The notes: a model not told the origin generated them from the sequence alone. DNA of 64,000 nucleotides from Salvelinus alpinus (GCF_045679555.1 NC_092120.1:9909805-9973804); one strand, 5' to 3'. Positions 35,536-49,736 are shown, counted from the stretch's first letter. Translations and numbers: made by a program.

Positions 35536-36040
35536 TATACCCACTGATTCTTGAAGAATGTAACTTATAAATGCCTCCTGAGCTAAGTTCAACTGTCATA
35601 CCCCATCCCAATCCAAATGATACGCTTTTTTACTCCATTGTTTGTAAACAATGTAATAGGATTAGCCTATTCCTCTCTTCGGATTTGGTGGATACATCTT
35701 GTTATTTGAATAATTAAAAAAATATATTTTATGAAGGGTGTTGACCTCAACCACCTATATTCAATGGAGCGTGAGATGCTATGCTAGCTTCATGAATATG
35801 CATAGACCGTCTCGAATTTCAACAGGGAAGTGCATCACACTTTGATCAGTACACTCCTAACAACCTAAGCATTACAAAACTTATATTAGATTAATCAAGC
35901 CTCACGTATCAAAATATCAATTCAGATTTATCTTGACTAAATTCAATATCTCATTTGCCCCCATTCAAAAACTCCTCACCTGCTTAATAATTAAGGATAT
36001 GCTTAAGTGGACAGATTTTGGGCAGAAATATGGCTCTCTG
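35536..36040. other. No gene recognised (probable polr3gl intron 1)
   Basis: AT-rich sequence with no element ends seen until LINE-like sequence begins at about 36041. Confidence 0.35.
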
Positions 36041-37310
36041 GTAACCAGGCTACCATCCTCCAGCTGCGTACCAAATCAACGCCAGGTGTAGCAGGAAGGC
36101 CAAGAAGATCATCAGGGATCTTCAGACTTGGGCAGTACAGGAGCATCATGGCAAGAACTGGATGACTGGTCAATAGTTTCTACCTTCAGGCTGCTGAATA
36201 GCCACTACTAGTCAGCTACCTGCTATTTCACTACTAGTCAGCGACCTGCTATTTCACTACTAGTCAGCTACCTGCTATTTCACTACTAGTCAGCTACCTG
36301 CTATTTCACTACTAGTCAGCTATCTGCTATTTCACTACTAGTCAGCTACCTGCTATTTCACTACTAGTCAGCTACCTGCTATTTCACTACTAGTCAGCTA
36401 CCTGCTATTTCACTACTAGTCAGCTACCTGCTATTTCACTACTAGTCAGCTACCTGCTATTTCACTACTAGTCAGCTACCTGCTATTTCACTACTAGTCA
36501 GCTACCTGCTATTTCACTACTAGTCAGCTACCTGCTATTTCACTACTAGTCAGCTACCTGCTATTTCACTACTAGTCAGCTACCTGCTATTTCACTACTA
36601 GTCAGCTACCTGCTATTTCACCACTAGTCAGCTACCTGCTATTTCACCACTAGTCAGCTACCTGCTATTTCACCACTAGTCAGCTACCTGCTATTTCACT
36701 ACTAGTCAGCTACCTGCTATTTCACTACTAGTCAGCTACCTGCTATTTCACTACTAGTCAGCTACCTGCTATTTCACTACTAGTCAGCTACCTGCTATTT
36801 CACCACTAGTCAGCTACCTGCTATTTCACCACTAGTCAGCTACCTGCTATTTCACCACTAGTCAGCTACCTGCTATTTCACCACTAGTCAGCTACCTGCT
36901 ATTTCACTACTAGTCAGCTACCTGCTATTTCACTACTAGTCAGCTACCTGCTATTTCACTACTAGTCAGCTACCTGCTATTTCACTACTAGTCAGCTACA
37001 TGCTATTTCACTACTAGTCAGCTACCTGCTATTTCACTACTAGTCAGCTACCTGCTATTTCACTACTAGTCAGCTACCTGCTATTTCACTACTAGTCAGC
37101 TACCTGCTATTTCACTACTAGTCAGCTACCTGCTATTTCACCACTAGTCAGCTATATATTTCTATTAATATTTTTTTATTTTTTTATTACAATTTTCATT
37201 GTTTTATTTCACTTAGTCCTGCATGTTGGAGCTCAGAGCCTAAGATTTCCACTGTACCCTGCAATCACACCTGCAACCCTGTACATGTGACTATTAAACA
37301 TCTCTGGATG
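36041..37310 (+). mobile_element. LINE (RSg-1/L2-like) 3' fragment expanded by a minisatellite
   Basis: 36041-36204 resembles the C-terminal end of a salmonid LINE (AGGAAGGCCAAGAAGATCAT, then CTTCAGGCTGCTGAATAGCC). 37155-37310 resembles its 3' tail (TTGGAGCTCAGAGC, then GTACATGTGACTATTAAACA). Between them a short stretch of the element's own sequence has been amplified into the 26-bp tandem array. Confidence 0.65.
36205..37154. repeat. 26-bp minisatellite, 36 full units plus 14 bp
   Basis: The unit is CTACTAGTCAGC + TACCTGCTATTTCA. Unit starts fall exactly every 26 bp from 36205 to 37141 with no indel. One site alternates CTACTAG/CCACTAG: C-type units are numbers 17-19, 24-27 and the final partial one. 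Single changes occur near 36242 (GCGACC), 36318-36322 (TATCTG) and 36997-37001 (TACATG). It probably lies in polr3gl intron 1. Confidence 0.97.
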
Positions 37311-37419
37311 GCGGGGTCTCTGCGTTGTTGCTGTTTGAATCGTAGATTGCCGCTTTAACAGCTACCAGCAAGTGACCTATCTAGTTGTGTGCGGCTTGCA
37401 AAGACTTGCTCCATCTTAC

Positions 37420-37700
37420 CTTTTAGTGTCTTCAGTGATATTAACTTGCTTGCTCAGATAACTTGGTTGCACAGTAGCTACATGACAGCTGTAGCTAGTA
37501 AAAACTTGCTAGAAAACGAATAGCGCCTAACGTTACATTAGCTACATAACGACGTTAGCTAGAGCTGTCAGATTTATCATGACAAAATATCGTTCACCCA
37601 GACAACGTGCTTACTAACTAACCATATCAACTTATTCATGACCTCCCACCTTCTGAGCCATAGCTAGCTACTAATCTTAAAATATAAAAGAAAATATTAA
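37420..37700 (-). other. polr3gl: Candidate polr3gl 5' noncoding exon and promoter
   Basis: On the minus strand CTAAAAG|GTAAGATGG gives a good donor at 37420/37419 that could join the acceptor at 34101-34102, before the coding start. GCGGGCGGCG near 37731-37740 could be promoter sequence. This is inference from splice sites only; the exon's 5' end is a guess. Confidence 0.3.
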
Positions 37701-37719
37701 AACATGATCACACTAGCTG

Positions 37720-38364
37720 GTTTACAAATACGCGGGCGGCGTTATTGTTTACCACACACTATTTTGTTTACATTTTACGGAACTCTTGCGACTTGGGGTC
37801 GACTAGCCTGTCCTACACTGCCCCCTGCTGTATTGGAGTTGAATACATTCCAGAACCTCGAAAAAGAGATACAGTATCTCCCCAAAAATGATGGTCACAT
37901 ACTTTTGTTTTCCATCTGAGAGATCAATATCTGTGTGTGCGTGTGTGTGTGCTGTAGTATACTTTCATTTCGATGAGATGAATGTCATGGCTAAATTTCA
38001 TGGCTAAAGTGTTATAATCCAATGAGCATTACGGTTTGAGGCGCCAAGTAGGAACCTCCAAGGGGAGTGAGTGTAATACAACATAAAGTAGCCACATTTG
38101 TTCCCTGATGTGGGAGCTGGGTTGGCATGCATTAGCTCAAAATACTTAATTTTGATGACATTGTAAAGGTGGTTTATCTTGGTCTGCCTAGTGGTGTTTA
38201 TTATTAATCGTTGTTCTTGTTTCTATCTATTTAAGGAGGACAAATAAGCTTTTGACAAAGTCACCCTAAGCCAACTACAATCTCAAAGCACTTGGTGATG
38301 TTTCCCCTCCCATTTGGGGGATCAGTGGATAGGAGCACCATCACTCTGATAGAACCTTACAGCG
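37720..38364. other. Spacer between polr3gl and ankrd34a promoters
   Basis: No coding sequence or element was recognised before the GT microsatellite. Confidence 0.35.
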
Positions 38365-38528
<164 letters not shown>

Positions 38529-38672
38529 ATGCGTGTATCTGTCTGTCTGTCTGTCTCTGTGTGCCTGCGTGCATGCAGCCTGTGTCTGTGAACTTGCCTG
38601 CAAGGATGTGTGCGTGCCTGCCTCCGTGAGTGTGTCACCGTGGGAACGTTTCTGTAGGAATCCAGCAAATCA

Positions 38673-38686
38673 GTTGCCATAGCAAC
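38673..38686. promoter_or_regulatory. RFX X-box-like palindrome
   Basis: GTTGCCATAGCAAC fits the RFX consensus GTNRCC-N2-RGYAAC exactly and is a near-perfect palindrome. It lies about 1.1 kb upstream of the proposed ankrd34a first exon. Role inferred only. Confidence 0.4.
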
Positions 38687-39169
38687 TGTGTTCCATAATA
38701 GCAACAGTCGCTGAATAAGTATTTTATGCACTCTGGGAGTACACGTATTTACTCCTCTCCATCTTTAATAATGCAAGCTTCTTATTTATTTTGAGCTTTT
38801 AAGATGGCCTACCCTTATCTTTTTCAGATACACCTTTAATGTGTGTTTCAGTTTAATATACTATTTATAACACCAAGTGGGTGTTTGCATTGACTTTGCA
38901 TTGAAACAATATCTAATCTATATAGCAGGTGACTAATTATGGGCTACCACCAAGGATAGGTGGGCCACTTCCTTCCTCTGCAAATGTGCAATGAACTCTT
39001 ATGACCGTATTAAAGAACCAGGAACTCATATGGCAACAAGATGGGGCCCTGGTGCAGATTAGTTTTAGCTGTGATCACAAGTGGAAATAATAGATGTGCT
39101 TACTGCAGAGGTGCAAAACCTCTTACTACAGAAGTGCGAAAAGACATTGAGTTCTACAGAATTAGTCTA

Positions 39170-39262
39170 TATAAATCTAAATCATATCACATTTTATTGG
39201 TCATATACATATATTTAGCAGATGTTATTGCGGGTGTAGCGAAATCTATGCCAACCAAGCCA
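39170..39262 (-). mobile_element. RSg-1/L2 LINE 3'-tail fragment
   Basis: On the minus strand it reads GATTTCGCTACACCCGCAAT, then AACATCTGCTAAATA and GACCAATAAAATGTGA, the common 3' end of a salmonid LINE. The fragment is under 100 bp. Confidence 0.7.
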
Positions 39263-39599
39263 TTGAGCCTTGTATAAATTATTTATTTTCCCTTGAGGTT
39301 ACAGGACAGGAATAGTGTCAGAAGCACAAAACAGACAATATTGAGTCCATACTTACAGCTCAATCAGGGTTAAATATAGTCTATCCTTTGTTGATATTTC
39401 TTATAACAGGCTGTGTGGAAACGTGTAGGCCTATCAAGACACCAAAGACATTGTATAGGCTACTGTTTGAGTGAACAACAGTCATATCGTTCCTGCACAT
39501 GATGTCTATATACAGCAGCTCTCCCTCTCTCGTGTTTCTTTACCTGTCTGTCAAGCGCAGGGATCATCATAGCGCATCGTTTGGGCGCAACATATCCAC

Positions 39600-39823
39600 C
39601 GCGTTCCTATTCACTCCCACCACGCGACCCACTCCCCACCCCCGCTGCGACGCTCCGCGTCTTCTAAACTAGTGGTCGCGGGAGAGATACGGGGGAAGAG
39701 GGGGAGGGGGAGAGGCTCGACGTTAACACAATATCTGGGGGATATTACAGAGACTAAAGTCTGGCTTTTATATCGGGAAAAACATATGCTAAATGGATCT
39801 GAATTAAACGCGTTTCATCCATG
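39600..39823 (+). other. ankrd34a: Probable ankrd34a promoter and 5' noncoding exon
   Basis: This is the most CpG-rich stretch outside coding DNA and the Gypsy element: GCGACCCACTCC, CGCTGCGACGCTCCGCG, then a purine-rich GGGGGAAGAGGGGGAGGG. It ends at a strong donor, CATCCATG|GTAAGGAT (39823/39824), that could splice to the acceptor before 51645. A short upstream frame (ATG GAT CTG AAT TAA) begins at 39793. Exon start and splicing are inferred. Confidence 0.4.
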
Positions 39824-41964
39824 GTAAGGATTTATGTTTCCTCCTTAAATCGTGTTTGCAGCGCATGGTGATAGAAGGCTACATTTGCATATTGTAGATT
39901 ACATAAATATTTGATTCCATTAAATAATTTCCTATGAGTGGTTAATGCAATGACCAAATGGCTTGACAAAGCAATATCGGCATGAACTGAGAGCAGTGTT
40001 TAGGTAGTCCATGTGAAAAAAAATAAACAAGTTGAATTTGATGAAAGACCAACAATAAAAAAAAATGCAATTCAACTGAACTTATTCAGATTTTCCAATT
40101 CATTGTTTCTTACCATATTTTAGTAAGAGGTAAGAGATGCTCTATAGCCTAAAATCCCGCAAAGCAACGAACGCGATTCGTTTGGCAGTTGTAATCAGAT
40201 TTGTTGAGCCTCACTATATGCAAAGACTAATCAATAAACTGCTACAAAAAGCAAATAGATTCAGCTGATTCAGAATTGCTGTCACTATTTTTTCCATATT
40301 ATAAGCAGCACATTTATTGCCTGAGAGGCAATACCTGTAACCTAAATCATGAACCAATCTGCATTGTCATGAAATTCTGTCACTTGGCTTATTGGTCCTA
40401 TAAGATCAGATGCAGCCGTATGATGGAATGTGGCAAAAAGAGAAGCAGACAGTCAGTTACATGTTATGTGTGTGAGAGAGGCAATACATGCAGCGATGTA
40501 ACTTAGGTCGTATTTTATTATCTCTGCTGTACTAATGTATAGGCTAGGCTACATTCAGTGTGGAGAAACATGTTTTATATCAACCGACTATTGAAACGGC
40601 TGTTTCTTTTTTACTGGCGCAGTTACTGTTTTTGGCCAATTGCCTGGAATAGTATAACTTCCCTGCTGGTTTAATATTAGAAGCAATACGTCAGAAAACC
40701 AATTGACGTAGTGATTGGTCACCGAAACAGGTTTTGAATTAGATTTTCTTGGAGCCGATATGATAACATAGGATGCTGTCTCGGTTTCATTCAATATTAC
40801 CAACAACATCACTAACTTGAATTGAAAGCATGAATTCCTTTACATTGCTTTTCTCAGTTCTAGGAAGGTTGGCGTCCGGCAGAACGACCGAATCAGCACC
40901 ATGGACAGCGACCGTAGTTTGGAAAGAATTGAAGTTAGTTTTTTGCAACATTTCACCGAAGAGTTTCAATGAATCTTTTGCTATTAGGCTTGTATGATAT
41001 TGTAGAATTGTATACATTTACACTTGATTAAGGTTCTTGGAAACAATAATATGAAACGTTTGAAAACGATGTTTGCTTGTATTACGAATGTACATTCTAC
41101 GCAGAAACTTCCCTTGTAATTCATGTTCCAGAGAATAATCATTATACTGCTGCATTATATATATCTTTAAATGTATTTCACATAGAGATATTGATTAATA
41201 GCATATGTACTGTAGCAGTTAGATGTATAGCTACTGAACTATGGGTTTTGTAAATGTTACAGAGAGCACTGCAGTATCTACTCAGAAACAGTAGGTTCAC
41301 TAAGGGACAAGGGCATAAGACAACTATGACACGAGGATGGCTTCTTACAGGCTTCCTATGCAGGACAGGAAAGGTTAGGTGTAGGTCACATCCACCCCCA
41401 CAAACCTGGAATTATGAATAATCTGTCTAGAGGGCCAATTGAGGGCACTGTCAGTGCTGTATGCCATCACATCCATCTTTCTAACAGGAAGTGTGGCACA
41501 TTCTGACATGCACAACTCACCCGAGATGGGATACCAGGACGGCAGATCAGGGGGTACAACGGTGCCAATTATAATAATGGGTGTTGGGGTGATGTCAGTT
41601 CTTGACACAGTGCAACTGCACACCAGGGGACAGACATGTCATAGGAGGAATATTCTATTCTACTCTAGAGTACTCAGTCTTGACAGTCTCCGCCATGAGA
41701 CTGTCTCTTCTGAGAGCAGATGGAAATGCATGATTAGCTGATAATGAGTCAGTGAGCTGATAGTGAAGGAGAGAAAGAGAGAGAATGAGAGAGAACGAGA
41801 GAGAGTGTGTGAGAAAGAGGTCTGATGATGAACGACAAGCTCTTTGGGAAGGAGTGGGGGGGATTTTAATAATGTTGCCCACCTACATGTACAAATACAC
41901 ACACACACAGATTGATGTACATATACTCACACATAAGCTTTTACACACTAACTAAGACATCCAT
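39824..41964. other. Probable ankrd34a intron 1, first part; no gene
   Basis: AT-rich, with no conserved frame. A purine-rich GAGA tract lies at about 41767-41820. Confidence 0.35.
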
Positions 41965-41965
41965 A

Positions 41966-43492
41966 CAGTGCCTTCGGAAAGTATTCAGACCCCTTGACTT
42001 TTTCCACATTTTGTTACGTTACAGCTTTATTCTAAAATTGATGAAAAAAACAACATCTTCAGCAATCTACACACAATACCCCATAATTACAAAGCAAAAA
42101 CAGGTTGTTATAAATCTGAAATACCTTATTTACATAAGTATTCAGACCCTTTGCTATGAGACTCGAAGTCGAGCTCAGGTGCATCCTGTTTCCATTGATC
42201 ATCCTTGAGATGTTTCTACAACTTGATTGGAGTCCACCTGTGGTAAAGACAATTGATTGGACATGATTTGGAAAGGAAAACATCTGTTTATATAAGGTCC
42301 CACAGTTGACAGTGCATGTCAGAGAAGAAACTCAGCCATGAGGTAGAAGGAATTGTCCGGAAAGCTCAGAGACAGGATTGTGTCGAGGCACAAATCTGGG
42401 GAAGGGTACGAAAACATTTCTGCAACATTGAAGGTCCTCAAGAACACAGTGTCCTCCATCATTTTTAAATGGAAGAAGTTTGGAACCACCTTCCTAGAGC
42501 TGGCTGCCCGGCTAAACTGAGCAATCGGAGGAGAAGGGCCTTGGTCAGGGAGGTGACCAAGAACCTGATGGTCACTCTGACAGTGCTCTAGAGTTCCCCT
42601 GTGGAGATGGGAGAACCTTCAAGAAGGACAAACATCTCTGCTGCACTCCATCAATCAGGCCTTTATGGTAGAGTGTCCAGACAGAAGCCAGTCTTCAGTA
42701 AAAGGCACATGACAGCCCACTTGGAGTTTGCCAAAAGGCACTTAAAGACTGTCAGACCATGAGAAACAAGATTCTCTTGTCTGCTGAAACCAAGATTGAA
42801 CTCTTTGGCCTGAATGCCAAGCGTCACGTCTGGAGGAAACCTAGCACCATCCCTATGGGGAAGCATGGTGGTGGCAGCATCATGCTATGGGGATGTTTTT
42901 CAGCGGCAGGGACTGGGAGACTAGTCAGGATCGAGGGAACGATGAACGGAGCAAAGTACAGAGAGAGATCCTTGATGGAAGGAAACCTGCTCCAAAGCGC
43001 TCAGGACCTCAGACTGGTTCACTTCCCAACAGGACAACGACCCTAAGCACACATCCAAGACAACGCAGGAGTGGCTTCGGGACAAGTCTTTGAATGTCCT
43101 TGAGTGGCCCAGCCAGAGCCCGGACTTGAACACAATCAAACATCTCTGGAGAGACCTGGAAATAGCTGTGCAGCGACGCTCCCCATCCAACCTAACAGAA
43201 ATTGAGAGAATCTGCAGAGAAGAATGAGAGAAACTCCCCAAATACTGTTATGTCAAGCTTGTAGTGTCATACCCAAGAAGAATCAAGGCTGTAATCACTG
43301 CCAAAGGTGATTCAACAAAGTACTGAGTAAAGGGTCTGAATACTTATGTAAATAGATTTTTGCTTTGTCATTATGGAGTATTGCGTGTAGATTGATGAGG
43401 GGGAAAAACAATTTAATACATTTTAGAATAAGGCTGTAACATGACAAAATGTGGAAAAAGTCAAATGGTCTGAATACTTTCCGAAGGCACTG
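41966..43492 (+). mobile_element. Tc1-like transposon, full length but decayed
   Basis: Terminal inverted repeats CAGTGCCTTCGGAAAGTATT (41966 on) and its inverted copy to 43492. Transposase remnants run about 42338-43320, including [32 protein letters not shown] and an SPDLNTIKHLW-type segment. Several stops and frameshifts make it inactive. It lies in the probable ankrd34a intron. Confidence 0.9.
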
Positions 43493-44291
43493 CATGCAGT
43501 CAGATGCACACTCTGTTTTGGAAACCCAGACAGACCCAGCCTTGAGAAGGTACATTTGCTCCAGAGTCACACAGATAAATGTGTGTAAACCAAACAACAG
43601 AGAGGATATAAACTGAAGGTCAGAGAGGAATAGCAATAATGAAGAGACCTGTCGAGAGATGGGGAAAGAAATGGGTATGGAAAGCACAGACTCTGATATA
43701 TTAGGGACTAAAGACTAGTCCTTGGACAAAAAGGATAGCAATCTACTCAACAGACTGAGTAGCCTGAAATATGTTTTAAGAGGGATATCAATAAATATTT
43801 ACTGCATACCTATTGTAGGTACTCAACAGAACAACAGTATGAAATAAAAAATAAATCAACTGCTTATCAATTACCTTTTGCTGTTGTACTGTGCTTGAAA
43901 TATGTTGTTTTTGCCAATAGATTATCAAGATGTAATGCGTGAACAATAGAAGGTTTTAGGGGATTAGTGGATGCGCTATCTACCTAGATTAAGGCAATAC
44001 GTCAGTTGAAGCTGCAGTGATAGAAAGCAGCTAGGATGATAAATGTCATTCTACAGCTGAAACTACCCAGCCAGAAATAGCTTCTACTGCCTCCCTTATC
44101 AGAGTGGGAGTGCGAAGTGAGGAGTCTGGTTGGCAAATTGCGGGTGGATCGATGTCAACCCCCCTGTCGCTCCTCTCCTTTCCACAGCCCAGAGCTAGGG
44201 GTCAAACTGGGACGCTCAGAGGGGGCGACAATCATGACAGCACTGTGTGAGTTGGCGTGTGTGTGTGTTTGCAGCTGCAGCAGGTTCTACC
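43493..44291. other. No gene recognised (ankrd34a intron)
   Basis: No domain or element end was seen. Confidence 0.3.
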
Positions 44292-45045
44292 TGAATATTT
44301 TTTTACAACCAAATCTCAATTTTTTATGTAAATGGCATGTTATAGAAGGGTCCATGCAATTTATTTTTTTGATTTCACATGTTTTAGAGGAATTTACCCC
44401 AAACTGCAAATCACTTCCTCACCCTCGTGTATTATGGGGGCCCATAATACACGAGGGGGCAAAGCTCTCAGTATAGTAATGAAGGTATTTAGATGTTGTA
44501 CACCTGAAGTTGTGTCATTCCGAGATGTATCCGTAATGTTATATTCCCTTTTTTGAGACTCAAGCCTTCTCAAGCAGTTCCATTTTCAGTGTAGCCTGCT
44601 GCTACAGGTAACTTTAAAAAATGAAATACTGTACCAACATATGGTGTCTTAATAGGGTTTTGGGCGACAACGCCATGCTTTCAATATACATTGTATCCCT
44701 AATTTACTCAAGTGTTTACTTTATTTAGGCTTTGGAGGTATCGTTCGAGTTGCAACAAAATGGAATAACCCCTAGCCTAACGTTGTGGATAAAGTTCGAA
44801 ATTACACAATTTCATGTGTAAGACATCTGAAGACCTGCGTCACTAGACTGATCGCTTTGCAGTTTCTAAAATTATGTATTTGTTTTTTTTTGGAGCATTC
44901 ATGTTTTTTTCGGAGCCCAAAACTACACATCAAGGATGAGGAAGTGATTTGCTGTTTGTGGTAAGTTTTTTGTGAAATCACAAAAAAATTGTCTGGACCC
45001 TAGTATTTACATATTTTTTTTGTAGATTTGGTTGTAAAAAATGTA
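44292..45045. mobile_element. Non-autonomous element with about 130-bp imperfect terminal inverted repeats
   Basis: The left end TTTTTTTACAACCAAATCT and right end AGATTTGGTTGTAAAAAA are inverted. The similarity continues inward through GATTTCACA and GCAAATCACTTCCTCA versus TGAGGAAGTGATTTGC (about 44410 and 44938). Next to the left repeat lies a 36-bp perfect palindrome (44422-44457: CCCTCGTGTATTATGGG and its mirror). No transposase frame is present. Confidence 0.65.
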
Positions 45046-45512
45046 AACTTCTCATTTGACATGCCTAGATAAACACAGTATGACAGGGAAAGAAAACAGA
45101 AAATAGCTGTCTTTTCAAGACAACATTTGATGTGAATCATTGAGAGATCTCAGGGAAGGAATCTGTGTCGGGGACTCATATGCTGCAACTATATTGGATT
45201 AGCAGCTCCATGAAACCCGCTGAGCATCGTTATCTGACTGGAGCGCTCACGCTGTGCCTGTTTTCCTGGTCCATCTTGGCAGAAATGACTAGTGCCTCTG
45301 AGCTGGAGTCCATAGATCTTAGACAAGATAGCTCTCTCTCCCTCGTCTACTGTGGGAAAAAACCTGCCCAGACCCACACAATACACCTGTGGCCGGTTAA
45401 CCGACAGCGATGGCATTTAGGTTTACGAGTGTTTTAATGATGCAGCCGAATATGTAACATGCGTTTCCCAAAACACCAAGCAGAGTGCGTCGTTGAAGCA
45501 TGTGTCGATACT
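45046..45512. other. No gene recognised (ankrd34a intron)
   Basis: A 90-codon frame at 45165-45437 has no recognisable domain. Confidence 0.3.
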
Positions 45513-45517
45513 GATTG

Positions 45518-45958
45518 TGTAATGGCTGTCAAAGTCGTTCTCCTCCTCAGACGAGGAGGAGCATGGATCGGACCAAGATGCGGATTGGTAATTGTACATG
45601 TTTAATGTAAATAACAAGAAAACACTACAAACTACAAAACAACAAACGTGACATACCTCAAAACAGTCCTGTGTGGTCCAAACACTGACACAGGAAACAA
45701 ACACCCACAAAAGCCTACTGCCTATGGCTACCTTAAATATGGCTCCCAATCAGAGACAAATGAATGACAGCTGTCTCTGATTGAGACCCAATCTAGGCAG
45801 CCATAGACATAACTAGACAACCTAACAAACACTATCCCATACACATACAACACCCATAGACTAACCAAACACACACAACATACAATGCCCACCCCAACTC
45901 ACGCCCTGACCAACTAAACATAATCAAAATAACATAAAAATAGGTCAGGAACGTGACA
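45518..45958 (-). mobile_element. Solo LTR (Gypsy-like), duplication GATTG
   Basis: A 441-bp segment starting TGTAATGGCTGTC and ending GGAACGTGACA, flanked by GATTG (45513-45517, 45959-45963). In minus orientation it starts TGTCACGTTCC and carries the word GGTCAGGGCGTGAG near its 5' part, shared with the LTRs at 48.65 and 55.87 kb. No internal region remains. Confidence 0.8.
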
Positions 45959-46279
45959 GATTGGATCGAAAGAAAGGGAACTCTGCTCTCGAGTCAGCTT
46001 TCTCTATTAAACTCTTACCTTAATATAACATTATAGTTATTTTACAATACCGACGACGGATCAGCTATTATAAAGATACCACCTATGACTGCAAATATTG
46101 AGGCGGCTTATTCTAATGCTTACCCAATAAAAATGCACTAAATCACCAATTTGGCACATCATTGCGCACATGTTAGACTACACATCATGAAATATATTGA
46201 GATACATTACAGATAGTAGCCTACAAGTAACAAAATATGATTCAATTGATTGAACATGACATTTATTTGAAAATGATTG

Positions 46280-46666
46280 ACTACTCCCTTCACAGAACAG
46301 CGCAAACTAGCCCTAACCAGAATAGAAAGAGGAGTGGCAGGGCCCGGTGCACAACTGAGCAAGAGGACAAGTACATTAGAGTGTCTAGTTTGAGAAACAG
46401 ACGCCTCACAAGTCCTCAACTGGCAGCTTCATTAAATAGTACCTGCAAAAAACACCAGTCTCAACGTCAAGAGTGAAGAGGCGTCTCTTGGATGCTGGCC
46501 TTCTCGGCAGAGTTGTAAAGAAAAATACATATCTCAGTCTGGGCAATAAAAATTAAATATTAAGATGGAAAAATAACACAGACACTGGACAGAGGAACTC
46601 TGCCTAGATGGCCAGCATCCCGGAGTTGCATCTTCACTGTTAACGTTGAGACTGGTGTTTTGCGGG
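46280..46666 (+). mobile_element. Tc1-like fragment, same family as the 34.55-kb element
   Basis: It reads [40 protein letters not shown], then [12 protein letters not shown], like the frames at 35.0 kb and in the chimera at 14.5 kb. Its last part folds back (GATGCTGGCC near 46492 and GGCCAGCATC near 46611). It lacks terminal repeats and is cut by the SINE at its right end. Confidence 0.75.
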
Positions 46667-46830
46667 TTCGATTCCAGGCTGTATCACATCCAGCTGTGAT
46701 TGGGAGTCCCATAGGGCGGTGCAGAATTGGCCCAGCGTTGTCCAGGTTTGGATGGAGTAGGCTGTTTTTGTAAATAAGAATTTGTTCTTAACTGACTTGC
46801 ATACTTAAATAAAGGTTAAATTAATAATAA
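46667..46830 (+). mobile_element. 5'-truncated tRNA SINE with HpaI-type tail
   Basis: It starts within a B-box (GGTTCGATTCC), continues through ATTGGGAGTCCCATAGGGCG and CAATTGGCCCAGCG-like body words, and ends TTGTTCTTAACTGACTTGC and AAATAAAGGTTAAA, the tail shared with HpaI SINEs. Confidence 0.75.
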
Positions 46831-46839
46831 AATACCTCC

Positions 46840-47235
46840 AAGCCATAATACTCCTAAACAGCTAATCAAATGTCTACCCAGACTATTTGCATTGTCCACC
46901 CCCCACCCCCTCTTTTACACTACTGCTATTCTATGTTTATTATCTATGCATAGTCACTTTAACTCTACCTACATGCACATATTACCTCAATTACCTCAAC
47001 CAACCTGTGACCCCCGCACATTGACTCTGTACCGGTACCCCCTGTATATAGCCCCGCTACTGTTGTTTTACTGCTGCTCTTTCATTATTTGTTATTTTAA
47101 TTTATTACTTATCTATTTTTTACTTAACAGTTATTTTCCTAAAACTGAATTGTTGGTTAAGGGCTTGTAAGTAAGCATCTCACTGTAAGGTCTACCTACA
47201 CCTGTTGTATTCGGCATTTGACAAATAACATTTTA
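46840..47235 (+). mobile_element. L2 LINE 3'-tail fragment
   Basis: Starting AACAGCTAATCAAATG it follows the 3' untranslated end of the L2 at 3.1-4.5 kb and ends GTATTCGGCATTTGACAAAT plus TTTGATT. 5'-truncated. Confidence 0.85.
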
Positions 47236-47281
47236 TTTGATTGAAATCAATAATAGAGCAAAATACCAATATTCAAATGTA

Positions 47282-48652
<1,371 letters not shown>

Positions 48653-49031
48653 TGTCACGTTCGCTGGTATAATGATCGGACCAAGCACAGAGGATGTTGA
48701 GTTCCACATGATTTATTAGAAAGTGAAACTTAGCAAAGACAAAAACAAATAAACAATAAACTAACAACGAACCGTGACTACAGAGATGCTACGTGCAATA
48801 ACTCAAAACAATATCCCATAAACACAGGTGGGAAAAACAGCTACTTAAATATGATCCCCAATTAGAGACAATGATTACCAGCTGCCTCTAATTGGGAATC
48901 ATACAAATCACCAACATAGAAAAATTTACTTAGAACACCACATAGAAATAAATAGACTAGATCACCCCCAGTCACGCCCTGACCCACTTCACCATAGAGA
49001 AACAATGGCTCTCTATGGTCAGGGCGTGACA
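48653..49031 (-). mobile_element. Gypsy-like LTR fragment at the Tc1 break
   Basis: A 379-bp segment TGTCACGTTCG...GGGCGTGACA followed by GTACC, the bases that follow the 3' LTR in the complete Gypsy at 18009-18014. This suggests a truncated element rather than a clean solo LTR. No 5-bp duplication was found. Its end folds: GTCACGCCCTGACC at about 48971 pairs with GGTCAGGGCGTGAC at about 49017. Confidence 0.65.
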
Positions 49032-49280
49032 GTACCCTGTTACAGAGAGTCTCTCTCTCTCTGTAATTCTGAAACGCTAATAATCTACAATGTTGGTCAA
49101 TCAGTAACCGTAATAATACTTTACTACGTTGTTTCAAAGGCATCAATCCCCTTGATGCAGATCATTGTGGATCGTCATCCACTTTGATGCAGATCATTGT
49201 GGATTGTTAAGTTGCCTTCAGCCCCAGTCAACAGATTGGGTCTTCAGCATGGGCAGACTAGTGTCAGACCCACAGATGCC

Positions 49281-49311
49281 CACGCACACACGCACACACA
49301 CACACACACGC

Positions 49312-49402
<91 letters not shown>
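49281..49402. repeat. (CA)n microsatellite
   Basis: About 120 bp of CA units with a few CG interruptions at the left, then GA units. Confidence 0.97.
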
Positions 49403-49405
<3 letters not shown>

Positions 49406-49736
49406 AGAGAGCTGCAGGTGGCAGCCTCGTAGCCACATTCTCAGGATAAAGAACCTCTCCCTCAGCCCATCTCAACTCAGCACCTGTCAACTGCTTCCCA
49501 CTCCACCCACGGAGTCCCCTGGCAGCGAGCCAGTAATGACAAAGTCACAACTGTTAATAAACTGCCATTGATTCCCAACAGAATTATTTAGGCAGATAGG
49601 CCATAATAAAAAGGGGTGGATGGATGAAATGTAATTGAATATATTGAGCACAGTCTGAATGAAAGAAAGACCGAACCCTAGCCATTGTAAGGACTGACTC
49701 CGACTCACTCAAATTAAGCTGTGTTTGTGAATGCTG

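Noticed and set aside
36205-37154. Regular repeats that could suggest a CRISPR array
   Set aside because: Units are contiguous 26-bp tandem copies with no spacers, in a vertebrate intron; it is a minisatellite.
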